A stretch of DNA of 60,229 bases from JAAZBI01 sp964461005 (GTDB lineage: Bacteria > Bacillota_I > Bacilli_A > RF39 > UBA660): contig CAYWQQ010000001.1 of assembly GCA_964461005.1 (NCBI GenBank), forward strand, positions 1 through 60,229. The letters are read 5' to 3'. Made by a program: the position numbers and the translations under genes. This document shows, piece after piece, positions 1 to 6,530 of this stretch. The notes under the pieces were generated by a model, which was not told the origin of the DNA, did not search any database, and saw only the letters and a list, made by a program, of their open reading frames with translations. Every line of letters begins with the position of its first letter. Position 1 is the first letter of the stretch.

Positions 1-8
1 TTATAACG

Positions 9-37
9 AAAAAAAACAGACTCTTATAGAATCCGTT
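9..37 (-). terminator. Terminator after tRNA-Gly
   Basis: Read on the minus strand, a 9-bp stem (AACGGATTC with GAGTCTGTT, two G-T pairs) and a 5-base loop are followed by a run of eight T. It lies just beyond the tRNA 3' end, so the tRNA gene appears to be a single-gene transcription unit. Confidence 0.7.
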
Positions 38-47
38 TAATACATTT

Positions 48-121
48 TGGAGCAAATGACGGGAATCGGACCCGCGTCTCCACCTTGGCAAGGTGGCATT
101 CTACCATTGAACCACATCTGC
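48..121 (-). tRNA. tRNA-Gly (anticodon GCC)
   Basis: The 74-nt minus-strand sequence folds as a complete tRNA. The 7-bp acceptor stem GCAGATG/CATTTGC has one G-T pair. The D-arm contains GGTTCAATGGTAGA, the anticodon stem CCACC/GGTGG encloses TTGCCAA, and the T-arm contains GGGTCCGATTCCCG. The 3' CCA is encoded. Anticodon GCC reads GGC and GGT glycine codons. It has its own promoter at 146-174 and a terminator at 9-37. Confidence 0.95.
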
Positions 122-145
122 ATTTAATAGCTAAAAGCTATTAAA

Positions 146-174
146 ATAATATCATTTTAGAAAAATATTGTCAA
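146..174 (-). promoter_or_regulatory. Promoter of tRNA-Gly
   Basis: On the minus strand, TTGACA (169-174) and TATTAT (146-151) are separated by exactly 17 bases, close to the sigma-A consensus. The -35 box overlaps the TGA stop codon of htrA. The predicted transcript would begin just before a hairpin (TTTAATAGC/GCTATTAAA) that precedes the mature tRNA. Confidence 0.65.
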
Positions 175-1238
175 TCATGTGGAATTAACTGAATTGTAGT
201 TTCTTTAAGTTCTTTTCCACGATAATACTCCACTTTTATTTTGTCATTATTTTCATACGAATATACTTCATATTTTAATTCCAAAGTGTTTTTGATTTTT
301 TTATCATTAACACTAATAATAACATCACCTTTTTTTAAACCGCTATTAAAAGCTGCAGAATTAGAACTAACATTTAAAACAACTGAACCATATGTTATTT
401 CTTCTGACAAACTAATGTTATTTAACAATAATATATATTTATCAATAATATCAACTGAAGAAATACCTAAATATGGTCTTTTAATTTGTTCGCCTTTTTC
501 TAATTTGTCAATTCTCTTAAATGCATCTTCAATTGGAATAGCAAACCCTATCCCTTCAATACTGCTATCCATTAATTTTGATGAAGTAATTCCTACAACA
601 TGTCCTGATAAATCAATTAAAGGTCCTCCACTATTTCCAGGATTAATAGCGGCATCAGTTTGAATTACCTTTAAAACAGCTTTGTATGCCTTGTTTTCTA
701 ATGGATATGATATCATTCTATCCTTAGCGGAAACACAGCCCATTGTTGTTGTACCACTATAATCAGAGCTAAGTGGAGATCCAATAGCATAAACAGTATT
801 ACCTATTTCTAAATTTTTTGTGTCCCCTATTTCTATCGCTTTAACAAACGATTTAGAGGAAATTTTTATGACAGCAATATCGCCAACTTCATCATACCCT
901 AACAATGTACCAGGAACATTTTCATTGTTGTTAAAAATAATTTTTATTTGATCAGTTTGTTCTACTACATGATAATTTGTCATAATATATGCTTCTGTTT
1001 CTGTTTTTTTATATACGAAGCCAGTCCCATTTGATTTTTGTCTATCATTATCGTATGTAACGACTACAACGACAGAATCATATGCTTTCGCTACAGCTTT
1101 TGTTCCTGCTTCTTCTATTTTATAAATTGTTGTTTTAGGACTGTCTTTTTCTTTCATATTAGTAAAGAAAAACATAGTTGTTAAACCTAATACAAAAGAA
1201 ATAATTAGTAAAACTAAAATAATTACTTTTTTTCTCAT
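171..1238 (-). CDS. HtrA/DegP-type membrane-anchored serine protease with PDZ domain
   Basis: This is a trypsin-like S1C serine protease for envelope protein quality control. One N-terminal membrane segment (about residues 5-26) would anchor the protease outside the cell. The triad is visible as His90 in TNYHVVE, Asp120 in GDIAVIK and Ser203 in GNSGGPL. A PDZ domain follows at about residues 257-350, containing SGLKKGDVI. At 355 aa with one PDZ it matches Gram-positive HtrA proteins. The start is preceded by ATAGGTGA, which overlaps the stop region of the upstream AbiF gene with an 8-base gap, so the two are probably co-transcribed. The substrate is unknown. Confidence 0.9.
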   Translation of the reverse strand: MRKKVIILVLLIISFVLGLTTMFFFTNMKEKDSPKTTIYKIEEAGTKAVAKAYDSVVVVVTYDNDRQKSNGTGFVYKKTETEAYIMTNYHVVEQTDQIKIIFNNNENVPGTLLGYDEVGDIAVIKISSKSFVKAIEIGDTKNLEIGNTVYAIGSPLSSDYSGTTTMGCVSAKDRMISYPLENKAYKAVLKVIQTDAAINPGNSGGPLIDLSGHVVGITSSKLMDSSIEGIGFAIPIEDAFKRIDKLEKGEQIKRPYLGISSVDIIDKYILLLNNISLSEEITYGSVVLNVSSNSAAFNSGLKKGDVIISVNDKKIKNTLELKYEVYSYENNDKIKVEYYRGKELKETTIQLIPHD

Positions 1239-1246
1239 TTATTCAC

Positions 1247-2179
1247 CTATAATTCTATTATTTGTCGCCAATTATTAGGAAAACCGATCCTATTTAAAAT
1301 CTTTTCTACTGGTATTATATCTACTTTTCCATCTAATAAAGCTATTTCATAATCTATTTCATAAATTAAATGTCTGAATTCATCATCTCTAAGCATATAT
1401 TTTAAAATAATTACCAATGCAAACAAATCGTTTTTACCATAAATATATTCTTCATCCTCATTAGGAATATTTAATTTTACGTGATAAATATTATCTAATA
1501 TCTTCATTTGCGTTCTATTATCAAACAAAATATCTTCATGAGCACAAACATTACGGTAATTAGCTAAAACACTTAAAAAGATTGAAAAAGCATTTATTTC
1601 TAAATTATAAAATTCTGCAATTGCTAATTTATCTTCAACTTTTAAAATATTATAAAATTCACTAATTATTCCAAAAGATAAGACTTTAACTAAAACCCAC
1701 ATTGGAATATAACCATATTTGTTAATATAATGCATTGTAGCGGCATGTTGATTACCATTTACTTTGATTTGTCTTTTCATTTTACCTATTACATCTCTTA
1801 CTTGTCTACGGCGAGAATCGTCCTCAGCAAAATTACTTTCATTTAAATAATCTTTTTCTTTTACTCCATATTGTCTAGAAAGTTGATAGCTAAATAAAGA
1901 TTTTAAATTATTTTCTACAACTAATATATTCTTGAAAAAAATGTTTCTAATGTTACGGTCAAACACAAATAAAGCATATAATTCTCTGAAAGTAGTGCCA
2001 GGCAAAAAAGTTTTATCAGATTGTGATTTTAAAAATATATTTCGATACCCACTAAGAAAGAAATAGTTTTCCCTCAAAATTATCTCTTTAGTTAGCTCTT
2101 CGTTTTCTATAATTAAGCCCTTTTCTTTTAAAATTTCAATTTGTTCATCTAAGGTTTTGAAAACTTTCTTTCCTTGCAT
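1247..2179 (-). CDS. AbiF/AbiD-type abortive infection protein (Abi_2 family, HEPN)
   Basis: A 310-aa protein of the Abi_2 (AbiD/AbiF) family, known in lactococci to abort phage infection. It shows the family N-terminal block ENYFFLSGYRNIFL (about residues 37-50). It also has a C-terminal R-x4-H signature, Arg209 to His214 in RNVCAHEDILFDNR, the expected catalytic motif of HEPN RNases. The inferred activity is RNA cleavage. It sits between rpsI (72 bases upstream, including that gene's terminator) and htrA (8 bases downstream). Those gaps leave no obvious space for the structured RNA reported beside some AbiF genes. No transposase or other defence gene is adjacent. Family assignment is confident; its role here is inferred. 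Confidence 0.82.
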   Translation of the reverse strand: MQGKKVFKTLDEQIEILKEKGLIIENEELTKEIILRENYFFLSGYRNIFLKSQSDKTFLPGTTFRELYALFVFDRNIRNIFFKNILVVENNLKSLFSYQLSRQYGVKEKDYLNESNFAEDDSRRRQVRDVIGKMKRQIKVNGNQHAATMHYINKYGYIPMWVLVKVLSFGIISEFYNILKVEDKLAIAEFYNLEINAFSIFLSVLANYRNVCAHEDILFDNRTQMKILDNIYHVKLNIPNEDEEYIYGKNDLFALVIILKYMLRDDEFRHLIYEIDYEIALLDGKVDIIPVEKILNRIGFPNNWRQIIEL

Positions 2180-2198
2180 GTTCTATCACCTATTATAA

Positions 2199-2207
2199 AG
2201 TATAACA
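2199..2207 (-). promoter_or_regulatory. Extended -10 promoter for abiF-htrA
   Basis: Minus-strand TGTTATACT is an extended -10 element just after the rpsI terminator and about 20 bases before the abiF start. A second TATAAT follows and runs directly into the ribosome binding site AGGTGAT, so any 5' UTR must be very short. No convincing -35 at 17 bases was found. Confidence 0.4.
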
Positions 2208-2220
2208 TAATTAATCAAAC

Positions 2221-2247
2221 AAAAAAAGCACAATAAAGTGCTTTTTT
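2221..2247 (-). terminator. Terminator of rplM-rpsI
   Basis: The minus-strand hairpin AAAAAAGCAC-TTTATT-GTGCTTTTTTT lies immediately after the rpsI stop. It has a GC-containing core and a T run typical of intrinsic termination. Confidence 0.8.
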
Positions 2248-2251
2248 AATA

Positions 2252-2668
2252 TTATCTTTTTGAAAATTGTGGAGCTTTTCTTGCTTTTTTAAGCCCATAT
2301 TTCTTTCTTTCTTTTTTACGAGGATCTCTCGTAATAAAGCCAAGAACTTTTAATTTTTTACGATAAGAATCTTCTTTGTCTTTATTTGGTTCATCAAACT
2401 CTAATAAAGCTTTAGTAATTCCTAATCTTATTGCTCCTGTTTGACCAGAAAATCCACCACCAAAAGTATCAACTTCGATATCAAATTTATTTTCCATATC
2501 AACTGCTACTAAAGGTTGTTTTAAATCCATAACAAGTGTAGGGAAAGGCATATATTCGCTAACATCTTTTCCATTAACAATTATGTTTCCTTTGCCTAAA
2601 GTCATTTTTACTTTTGCTACAGAAGTTTTACGGTGTCCTGTTCCTATATAACATTTTTTATCTACCAT
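2252..2668 (-). CDS. rpsI: 30S ribosomal protein S9
   Basis: Small-subunit protein whose basic C-terminal tail reaches the P-site tRNA. The 138-aa product shows the N-terminal GTGHRKTSVAKV, the central GGGFSGQTGAIRLG, and the diagnostic C-terminal block ending QFSKR. It starts 11 bases after the rplM stop, preceded by AAGGAGTGA. The rplM-rpsI pair is the usual arrangement and ends at the terminator at 2221-2247. Confidence 0.97.
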   Translation of the reverse strand: MVDKKCYIGTGHRKTSVAKVKMTLGKGNIIVNGKDVSEYMPFPTLVMDLKQPLVAVDMENKFDIEVDTFGGGFSGQTGAIRLGITKALLEFDEPNKDKEDSYRKKLKVLGFITRDPRKKERKKYGLKKARKAPQFSKR

Positions 2669-2679
2669 ATTTTCACTCC

Positions 2680-3114
2680 TTATTTAACTTCTAATACTGT
2701 TGGTGTTTGAGCAATATTTTGATGTTCTGCTTTTTCATAAACAAATAATTTTTTATACATTTGTCTTCCTAATCTACCATTAGGTAACATACCTTTTACT
2801 GCTCTTTCAATCATCTCGTTAGAATATTTATCTCTCATAACTCTAGCTGTTCTTTCTCTTAAGCCGCCCGGATAACGACTGTGGTTGTAATAAATTTTTT
2901 GATCTAATTTTTGACCAGTCAAATTTACTTTTGATGAATTAATAACGATTACATAGTCACCGCAATCAATATGAGGTGTATAAATTGCTTTATGTTTACC
3001 TCTTAATACTGAAGCTACTTTGGTAGCTAATCTACCTAGATTAACACCTTCAGCATCGATTACATACCATTTACGAACTATGTCTTCTTTTCTTTGCATA
3101 AACGTTGTATTCAT
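2680..3114 (-). CDS. rplM: 50S ribosomal protein L13
   Basis: Early-assembly large-subunit protein. The 144-aa product carries RKWYVIDAEGVNLGRLA, LRGKHKAIYTPH, the YYNHSRYPGGLRERT block and KGMLPNGRLGRQ, all typical of L13. The start follows GGAAGGAG. It has its own leader and a strong promoter (3182-3210), so rplM-rpsI forms an independent unit. Confidence 0.97.
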   Translation of the reverse strand: MNTTFMQRKEDIVRKWYVIDAEGVNLGRLATKVASVLRGKHKAIYTPHIDCGDYVIVINSSKVNLTGQKLDQKIYYNHSRYPGGLRERTARVMRDKYSNEMIERAVKGMLPNGRLGRQMYKKLFVYEKAEHQNIAQTPTVLEVK

Positions 3115-3180
3115 ATTTTTCTCCTTCCATTTTTTTGTAAATTCTATTTACAAATATGGGATTAACAATGTACCAATAAC
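3115..3180 (-). promoter_or_regulatory. rplM 5' leader with hairpin, possible L13-type leader
   Basis: The predicted transcript leader of about 60 nt contains a perfect 9-bp hairpin, TTTGTAAAT-AGA-ATTTACAAA, shortly before the ribosome binding site. It is preceded by a TTGGTACATTG...AATCCCATA segment. Firmicutes commonly regulate rplM through a structured L13 leader. I could not confirm a match to that family by eye, so this is inferred from position plus structure. Confidence 0.4.
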
Positions 3181-3181
3181 A

Positions 3182-3210
3182 ATACTACTAAATAATAAAA
3201 ATTTTGTCAA
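3182..3210 (-). promoter_or_regulatory. rplM promoter
   Basis: Minus-strand TTGACA (3205-3210), a 17-base spacer and TAGTAT (3182-3187). This is a near-consensus sigma-A promoter, as expected for a ribosomal protein operon. Confidence 0.7.
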
Positions 3211-3231
3211 TTAAAAAACCTTATTTTATAA

Positions 3232-3255
3232 CAAAAAAGAAGTAATAATTACTTC
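3232..3255 (-). terminator. Terminator of cdaA-cdaR
   Basis: The minus-strand stem GAAGTAA/TTACTTC with a 3-base loop is followed by TTTTTTG. The hairpin overlaps the end of the cdaR coding sequence. Confidence 0.7.
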
Positions 3256-4601
3256 TCTGTTATTGTAATTGTTACTTTTTTTGTTTTTGGCATGTAATTT
3301 AATCGCAAATCTACTTTTTCTATTTGAATATCTACATCATAGGTGCCTTTTTGATAACCTTTTAAATCTACATATGCTTTTATAGATGCGGGATCAATAT
3401 TGTTAATTACAGACTCTACTCCCTTTACTATAACTGTTACTGTTCTTTCATCAAGATTCTTAATATTAGGCACTAAATTGGCTGCTAAATTTTCTCCACT
3501 TATACTAATGTTAGAAAATTCTTTGTAAATTTCGTCTCCTAAAACCAAATTAACATTAACAACGTTTTCAGTTATATATTTAACCCCTAATGGTTTTTTT
3601 ATTGTCAAATTAAAAGTTTTATTTTCTTTCAACCCTTCAACATCTAGAGGTATTTCTATATTGTTAATCTTTTTCAAAATATCTTCAGGGCCATATATTG
3701 TTATCTGATTAAGATTAGAATCAAAATTTTCAATGGCTTTGCCAAAACTTAATTCTCCTTTTGGAACAAAAACCAAAGGTACTTCCTTTTTTGGAGATGC
3801 TATTGTAACTTTAGCATTTACTTTTGAAGGAACAATTTCTATATTAACTAGTTGACCTTTTTGATCATAAGCTACCAAAGGTAAATCATTAACTTCTTTA
3901 TTGCCAACTGTTGGATCAATAATATTGTCTACATCAACTAAAGCTTTCACAGATGACACCTTGTCAATTAATGATTGTGATCCTTTTACAATTACCTCAT
4001 CTCTATCTATACTAACTTCAGATATTAATAGTTTAGAATCTAATTTTTCACTATTTAAAACATCATAGCTAATTGTTCTAGCTTCAGAAACTTTTGGGTA
4101 TATTGTTATAGTAACTACTGAGGGATCTAACTTATATGTAATTGTCTCTAATGCTTTTGTATATTTTAAATTGACTTTATGAGTCCCAGGTTTTAATCCG
4201 GTCAAATCAAGTGTAACTTCATTTGATGCAATCTGTTTTGCTAAATAAAGATCCGAACTTCTTCCAATTAGTGTTATATCTACCTTTTCGGGTACACCAT
4301 CTAAAACATAGGCTTCTTCGTTATAATTAACAACCACCTGTTGATTATATAATACTTCAGCATTTGTTTCTTGAATAGAAATTGACTCTGTATCTACAAG
4401 AATAAATATAATTAATGATAAAACCAAACTAATTATTAATAAACTACTCTTTTTATTAATTAGTTTTTCAAAACTTCTATTATCTTTAACAAATAATTTT
4501 TTTATTGATATAAATAATTTAGTGATAGGTACTATTATATACTTATCAATTCTCTTAAATAGACCTAGAAAAAAATACTTAATTCTATTGCTCATTTTCA
4601 T
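3249..4601 (-). CDS. cdaR: YbbR-domain protein, c-di-AMP cyclase regulator
   Basis: CdaR is the membrane partner that modulates CdaA. The 450-aa product has a basic cytosolic N-terminus, one membrane segment at about residues 51-69, and a long extracellular part made of several YbbR repeats. The repeated pattern is seen in phrases such as GVPEKVDITLIG, DEVIVKGSQSLIDKV and NQITIYGPEDILKKI. It overlaps the 3' end of cdaA by 17 bases, so the two are translationally linked. The usual downstream neighbour glmM is not here; rplM follows instead. Confidence 0.88.
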   Translation of the reverse strand: MKMSNRIKYFFLGLFKRIDKYIIVPITKLFISIKKLFVKDNRSFEKLINKKSSLLIISLVLSLIIFILVDTESISIQETNAEVLYNQQVVVNYNEEAYVLDGVPEKVDITLIGRSSDLYLAKQIASNEVTLDLTGLKPGTHKVNLKYTKALETITYKLDPSVVTITIYPKVSEARTISYDVLNSEKLDSKLLISEVSIDRDEVIVKGSQSLIDKVSSVKALVDVDNIIDPTVGNKEVNDLPLVAYDQKGQLVNIEIVPSKVNAKVTIASPKKEVPLVFVPKGELSFGKAIENFDSNLNQITIYGPEDILKKINNIEIPLDVEGLKENKTFNLTIKKPLGVKYITENVVNVNLVLGDEIYKEFSNISISGENLAANLVPNIKNLDERTVTVIVKGVESVINNIDPASIKAYVDLKGYQKGTYDVDIQIEKVDLRLNYMPKTKKVTITITEK

Positions 4602-5406
4602 TTTTTTCCACCTCGGTCTCTTCTTCAGTCATTATTTCATTTTTTGGTTTCAATTCTTCTAATAATATTTCTCTGAAATCATCAATTGTCAAATTATAAC
4701 TTAAATCCCCACCAATAGCGATTGAAATTCTTCCGGTTTCTTCTGAAACAACGATTGAAATGCAATCACTTTCTTCACTAATTCCTAATGCTGCTCTGTG
4801 TCTTGTCCCTAGTCTTTTAACAACTTTCATATCAATACTAGTTGGAAAAACCGCACCAGCACAACTGATTTTTTCACCTTGAATAATAACTCCACCATCG
4901 TGAAGAGGATTATCTGGGAAAAATATAGAAATCAATAATTCACTAGTGATATCTCCATATATTTTTTTGGATCTTTCAATATAGTCTCTTAAACTAACAT
5001 CTCTTTCTAAAACTATTAATGCTCCAATTTTTTCTTTCTTTAAATAATCAACTGCATTAGTTATCTCACTAACAATTCTTTCTCTTTCTCCAACACTTAA
5101 CACTTTATGTCTGCCTAAAAGTTGAGTTTTGCCTATTTGTTCTAATACTCCTCTTATTTCTGGTTGGAAAATAATTATAAGAGCTAAAGGCCCCCACATT
5201 ATTACATATTCTAATAATAATCCAATTGTTGTCAAACCTAAAAGATTACTAATTATTTTAATTAATATTATAAATAAAATACCTTTAAATAATAAACTCA
5301 TTTTTACGTTATTTCTAATATTTTTTAGTATAAAATATAAAAATAGCCATACAATTGCCACATCAATAAGTTTAGTAAAAGTGGAAAATATAAAATCTAA
5401 TGTCAT
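4585..5406 (-). CDS. cdaA: Membrane diadenylate cyclase
   Basis: CdaA condenses two ATP into c-di-AMP, an essential potassium and osmotic second messenger in Bacilli. The 273-aa product has three N-terminal membrane segments (about residues 10-80) and a DAC domain. The RHR motif is intact in GTRHRAALGIS (202-204). The DGA motif reads DGG (170-172, in NPLHDGGVIIQ), a conservative variation. The glutamate-rich C-terminus is encoded in the region that also carries the cdaR start. The start follows TTGGAGGAAAG. Promoter TGATATAAT lies at 5438-5446. Confidence 0.93.
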   Translation of the reverse strand: MTLDFIFSTFTKLIDVAIVWLFLYFILKNIRNNVKMSLLFKGILFIILIKIISNLLGLTTIGLLLEYVIMWGPLALIIIFQPEIRGVLEQIGKTQLLGRHKVLSVGERERIVSEITNAVDYLKKEKIGALIVLERDVSLRDYIERSKKIYGDITSELLISIFFPDNPLHDGGVIIQGEKISCAGAVFPTSIDMKVVKRLGTRHRAALGISEESDCISIVVSEETGRISIAIGGDLSYNLTIDDFREILLEELKPKNEIMTEEETEVEKNENEQ

Positions 5407-5437
5407 TTTCTTTCCTCCAATATGTCTATCTTACTAA

Positions 5438-5446
5438 ATTATATCA
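5438..5446 (-). promoter_or_regulatory. Extended -10 promoter for cdaA-cdaR
   Basis: Minus-strand TGATATAAT, an extended -10 element, lies about 30 bases upstream of the cdaA start. No good -35 hexamer is visible, which extended -10 promoters tolerate. Confidence 0.5.
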
Positions 5447-5465
5447 TAAAAATAATTTTTATTAA

Positions 5466-5491
5466 AATAAAAAAGTTCTTAACGAACTTTT
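5466..5491 (-). terminator. Terminator of the repeat-protein gene
   Basis: Minus-strand AAAAGTTC-GTTAA-GAACTTTT followed by TTATTTT. It overlaps the stop codon of the repeat protein. Confidence 0.75.
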
Positions 5492-6428
5492 AAATTGTTT
5501 CTATTTCATCCTCTGAATCTAAATCAGATGGATTAGAATAAGGTATATCAAGTTTTTTATCTTGAATATAACTTAAATCTTGTTTTTCTTCAGTTGAAAC
5601 AGGTTCAGATAAAACAATCGTTTTTTCCAAATCTTCTACTGGTTGTTCAACTGGTTCTTCGAATCCAAATGGTTTGAATTCTGTTTCTTGTACTGGTTCA
5701 ACTACTTTTGGTTGTTCAACTGGTTGTTCAAATGCAAATGGTTTGAATTCTGTTTCTTGTACTGGTTCAACTACTTTTGGTTGTTCAACNNNNNNNNNNN
5801 NNNNNNNNNNNNNNNNNNNNNNNNNNNNNNNNNNNNNNNNNNNNNNNNNNNNNNNNNNNNNNNNNNNNNNNNNNNNNNNNNNNNNNNNNGGTTTGAATTC
5901 TGTTTCTTGTACTGGTTCAACTACTTTTGGTTGTTCAACTGGTTCTTCGAATCCAAATGGTTTGAATTCTGTTTCTTGTACTGGTTCAACTACTTTTGGT
6001 TGTTCAACTGGTTGTTCAAATGCAAATGGTTTGAACTCTGCTTCTTGTACTGGTTCAACTACTTTTGGTTGTTCAACCGGTTCTTCGAATCCAAATGGTT
6101 TGAATTCTGTTTCTTGTACTGGTTCTGTATATGAAGAACCATTCATACTATTTGTCTCAAAAGAAGAGTTTGTAGTAAAATCATTAACTTGATTATTCAT
6201 TGATGCTATATCAATAGGATTAATACTATTTGTTTCAAAAGATTTGTTTGTTTCTAATCCCATACTTTCCTTATTATAATTACTTTCTTTTATTTTAGTA
6301 TTTTTATTTCCTTTTTTTCTACTAACTAAAAAACCAATTAAAATTAAAACTATTGCAATTCCAACCCCAACAACATATACATAATTATCTTCTAAGAAAA
6401 CTAGTATATCATTTAGTAATGTTTCCAT
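5490..6428 (-). CDS. Single-pass membrane protein with 23-residue EP-rich tandem repeats
   Basis: I do not recognise a family. The protein has one membrane segment (about residues 16-35) followed by SRKKGNK, which suggests an outside N-terminus and a cytosolic tail. The tail has an Asn/Ser-rich stretch and then tandem 23-residue units, such as EPVQETEFKPFGFEEP followed by VEQPKVV. Units alternate between PFGFEEP and PFAFEQP endings, giving a 46-residue higher-order period. An acidic C-terminus follows (EKTIVLSEP, SDLDSEDEIE). A run of 100 N interrupts the array, so the true length is unknown. The layout (short anchor, proline/glutamate linker) recalls ZipA- or EzrA-like scaffolds, but only in architecture. 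It has its own promoter and terminator. Confidence 0.75.
   Translation of the reverse strand: METLLNDILVFLEDNYVYVVGVGIAIVLILIGFLVSRKKGNKNTKIKESNYNKESMGLETNKSFETNSINPIDIASMNNQVNDFTTNSSFETNSMNGSSYTEPVQETEFKPFGFEEPVEQPKVVEPVQEAEFKPFAFEQPVEQPKVVEPVQETEFKPFGFEEPVEQPKVVEPVQETEFKXXXXXXXXXXXXXXXXXXXXXXXXXXXXXXXXXXVEQPKVVEPVQETEFKPFAFEQPVEQPKVVEPVQETEFKPFGFEEPVEQPVEDLEKTIVLSEPVSTEEKQDLSYIQDKKLDIPYSNPSDLDSEDEIETI
5640..6125 (-). repeat. 69-bp tandem repeat array inside the membrane protein gene
   Basis: Near-identical 69-base units (23 codons) are stacked head to tail and differ mainly at the G/A and E/Q codons of the PFGFEEP/PFAFEQP segment. One unit also has an Ala for Thr change (QEAEF). Five units are visible in full or in part around the N run. 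Such near-identity implies recent expansion and explains why short-read assembly failed here. Confidence 0.9.
5790..5889. other. Assembly gap (100 N)
   Basis: There are exactly 100 undetermined bases, the conventional placeholder for a gap of unknown size. Flanking repeat phase argues the real insert is not 100 bases: the frame requires 19 + 69n bases, and the G/A alternation requires 88 + 138n. Confidence 0.95.
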
Positions 6429-6448
6429 TTATTCTTCCTCCTATTATA

Positions 6449-6477
6449 AGAATATCATTATTTATTTGTTTTTGCAA
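6449..6477 (-). promoter_or_regulatory. Promoter of the repeat-protein gene
   Basis: Minus-strand TTGCAA (6472-6477), 17-base spacer, TATTCT (6449-6454) preceded by TGA as an extended -10. It lies about 20 bases upstream of the start codon, which has the strong ribosome binding site AGGAGG. Confidence 0.55.
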
Positions 6478-6498
6478 TAATATAGTTGTTTTTAAATC

Positions 6499-6524
6499 AA
6501 AAAAAAAGATTCTTGCGAATCTTT
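6499..6524 (-). terminator. Terminator of the lysS/transporter transcript
   Basis: Minus-strand AAAGATTC-GCAA-GAATCTTT followed by a long T run, just after the stop of the transporter gene at 6531. It has a stable GCAA loop and is probably the end of the long parA-to-transporter transcript. Confidence 0.8.
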
Positions 6525-6530
6525 CGTTTT

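Noticed and set aside
5640..6125. Possible CRISPR-like repeat-spacer array
   Set aside because: Units are contiguous 69-bp coding repeats in a single frame with no unique spacers and no cas genes.
5643..6192. Long plus-strand reading frames over the 69-bp repeat array, encoding Phe/Trp- or Ser/Cys-rich repeats
   Set aside because: They are antisense shadows of the EP-rich repeat gene, lack ribosome binding sites and run through the N gap.
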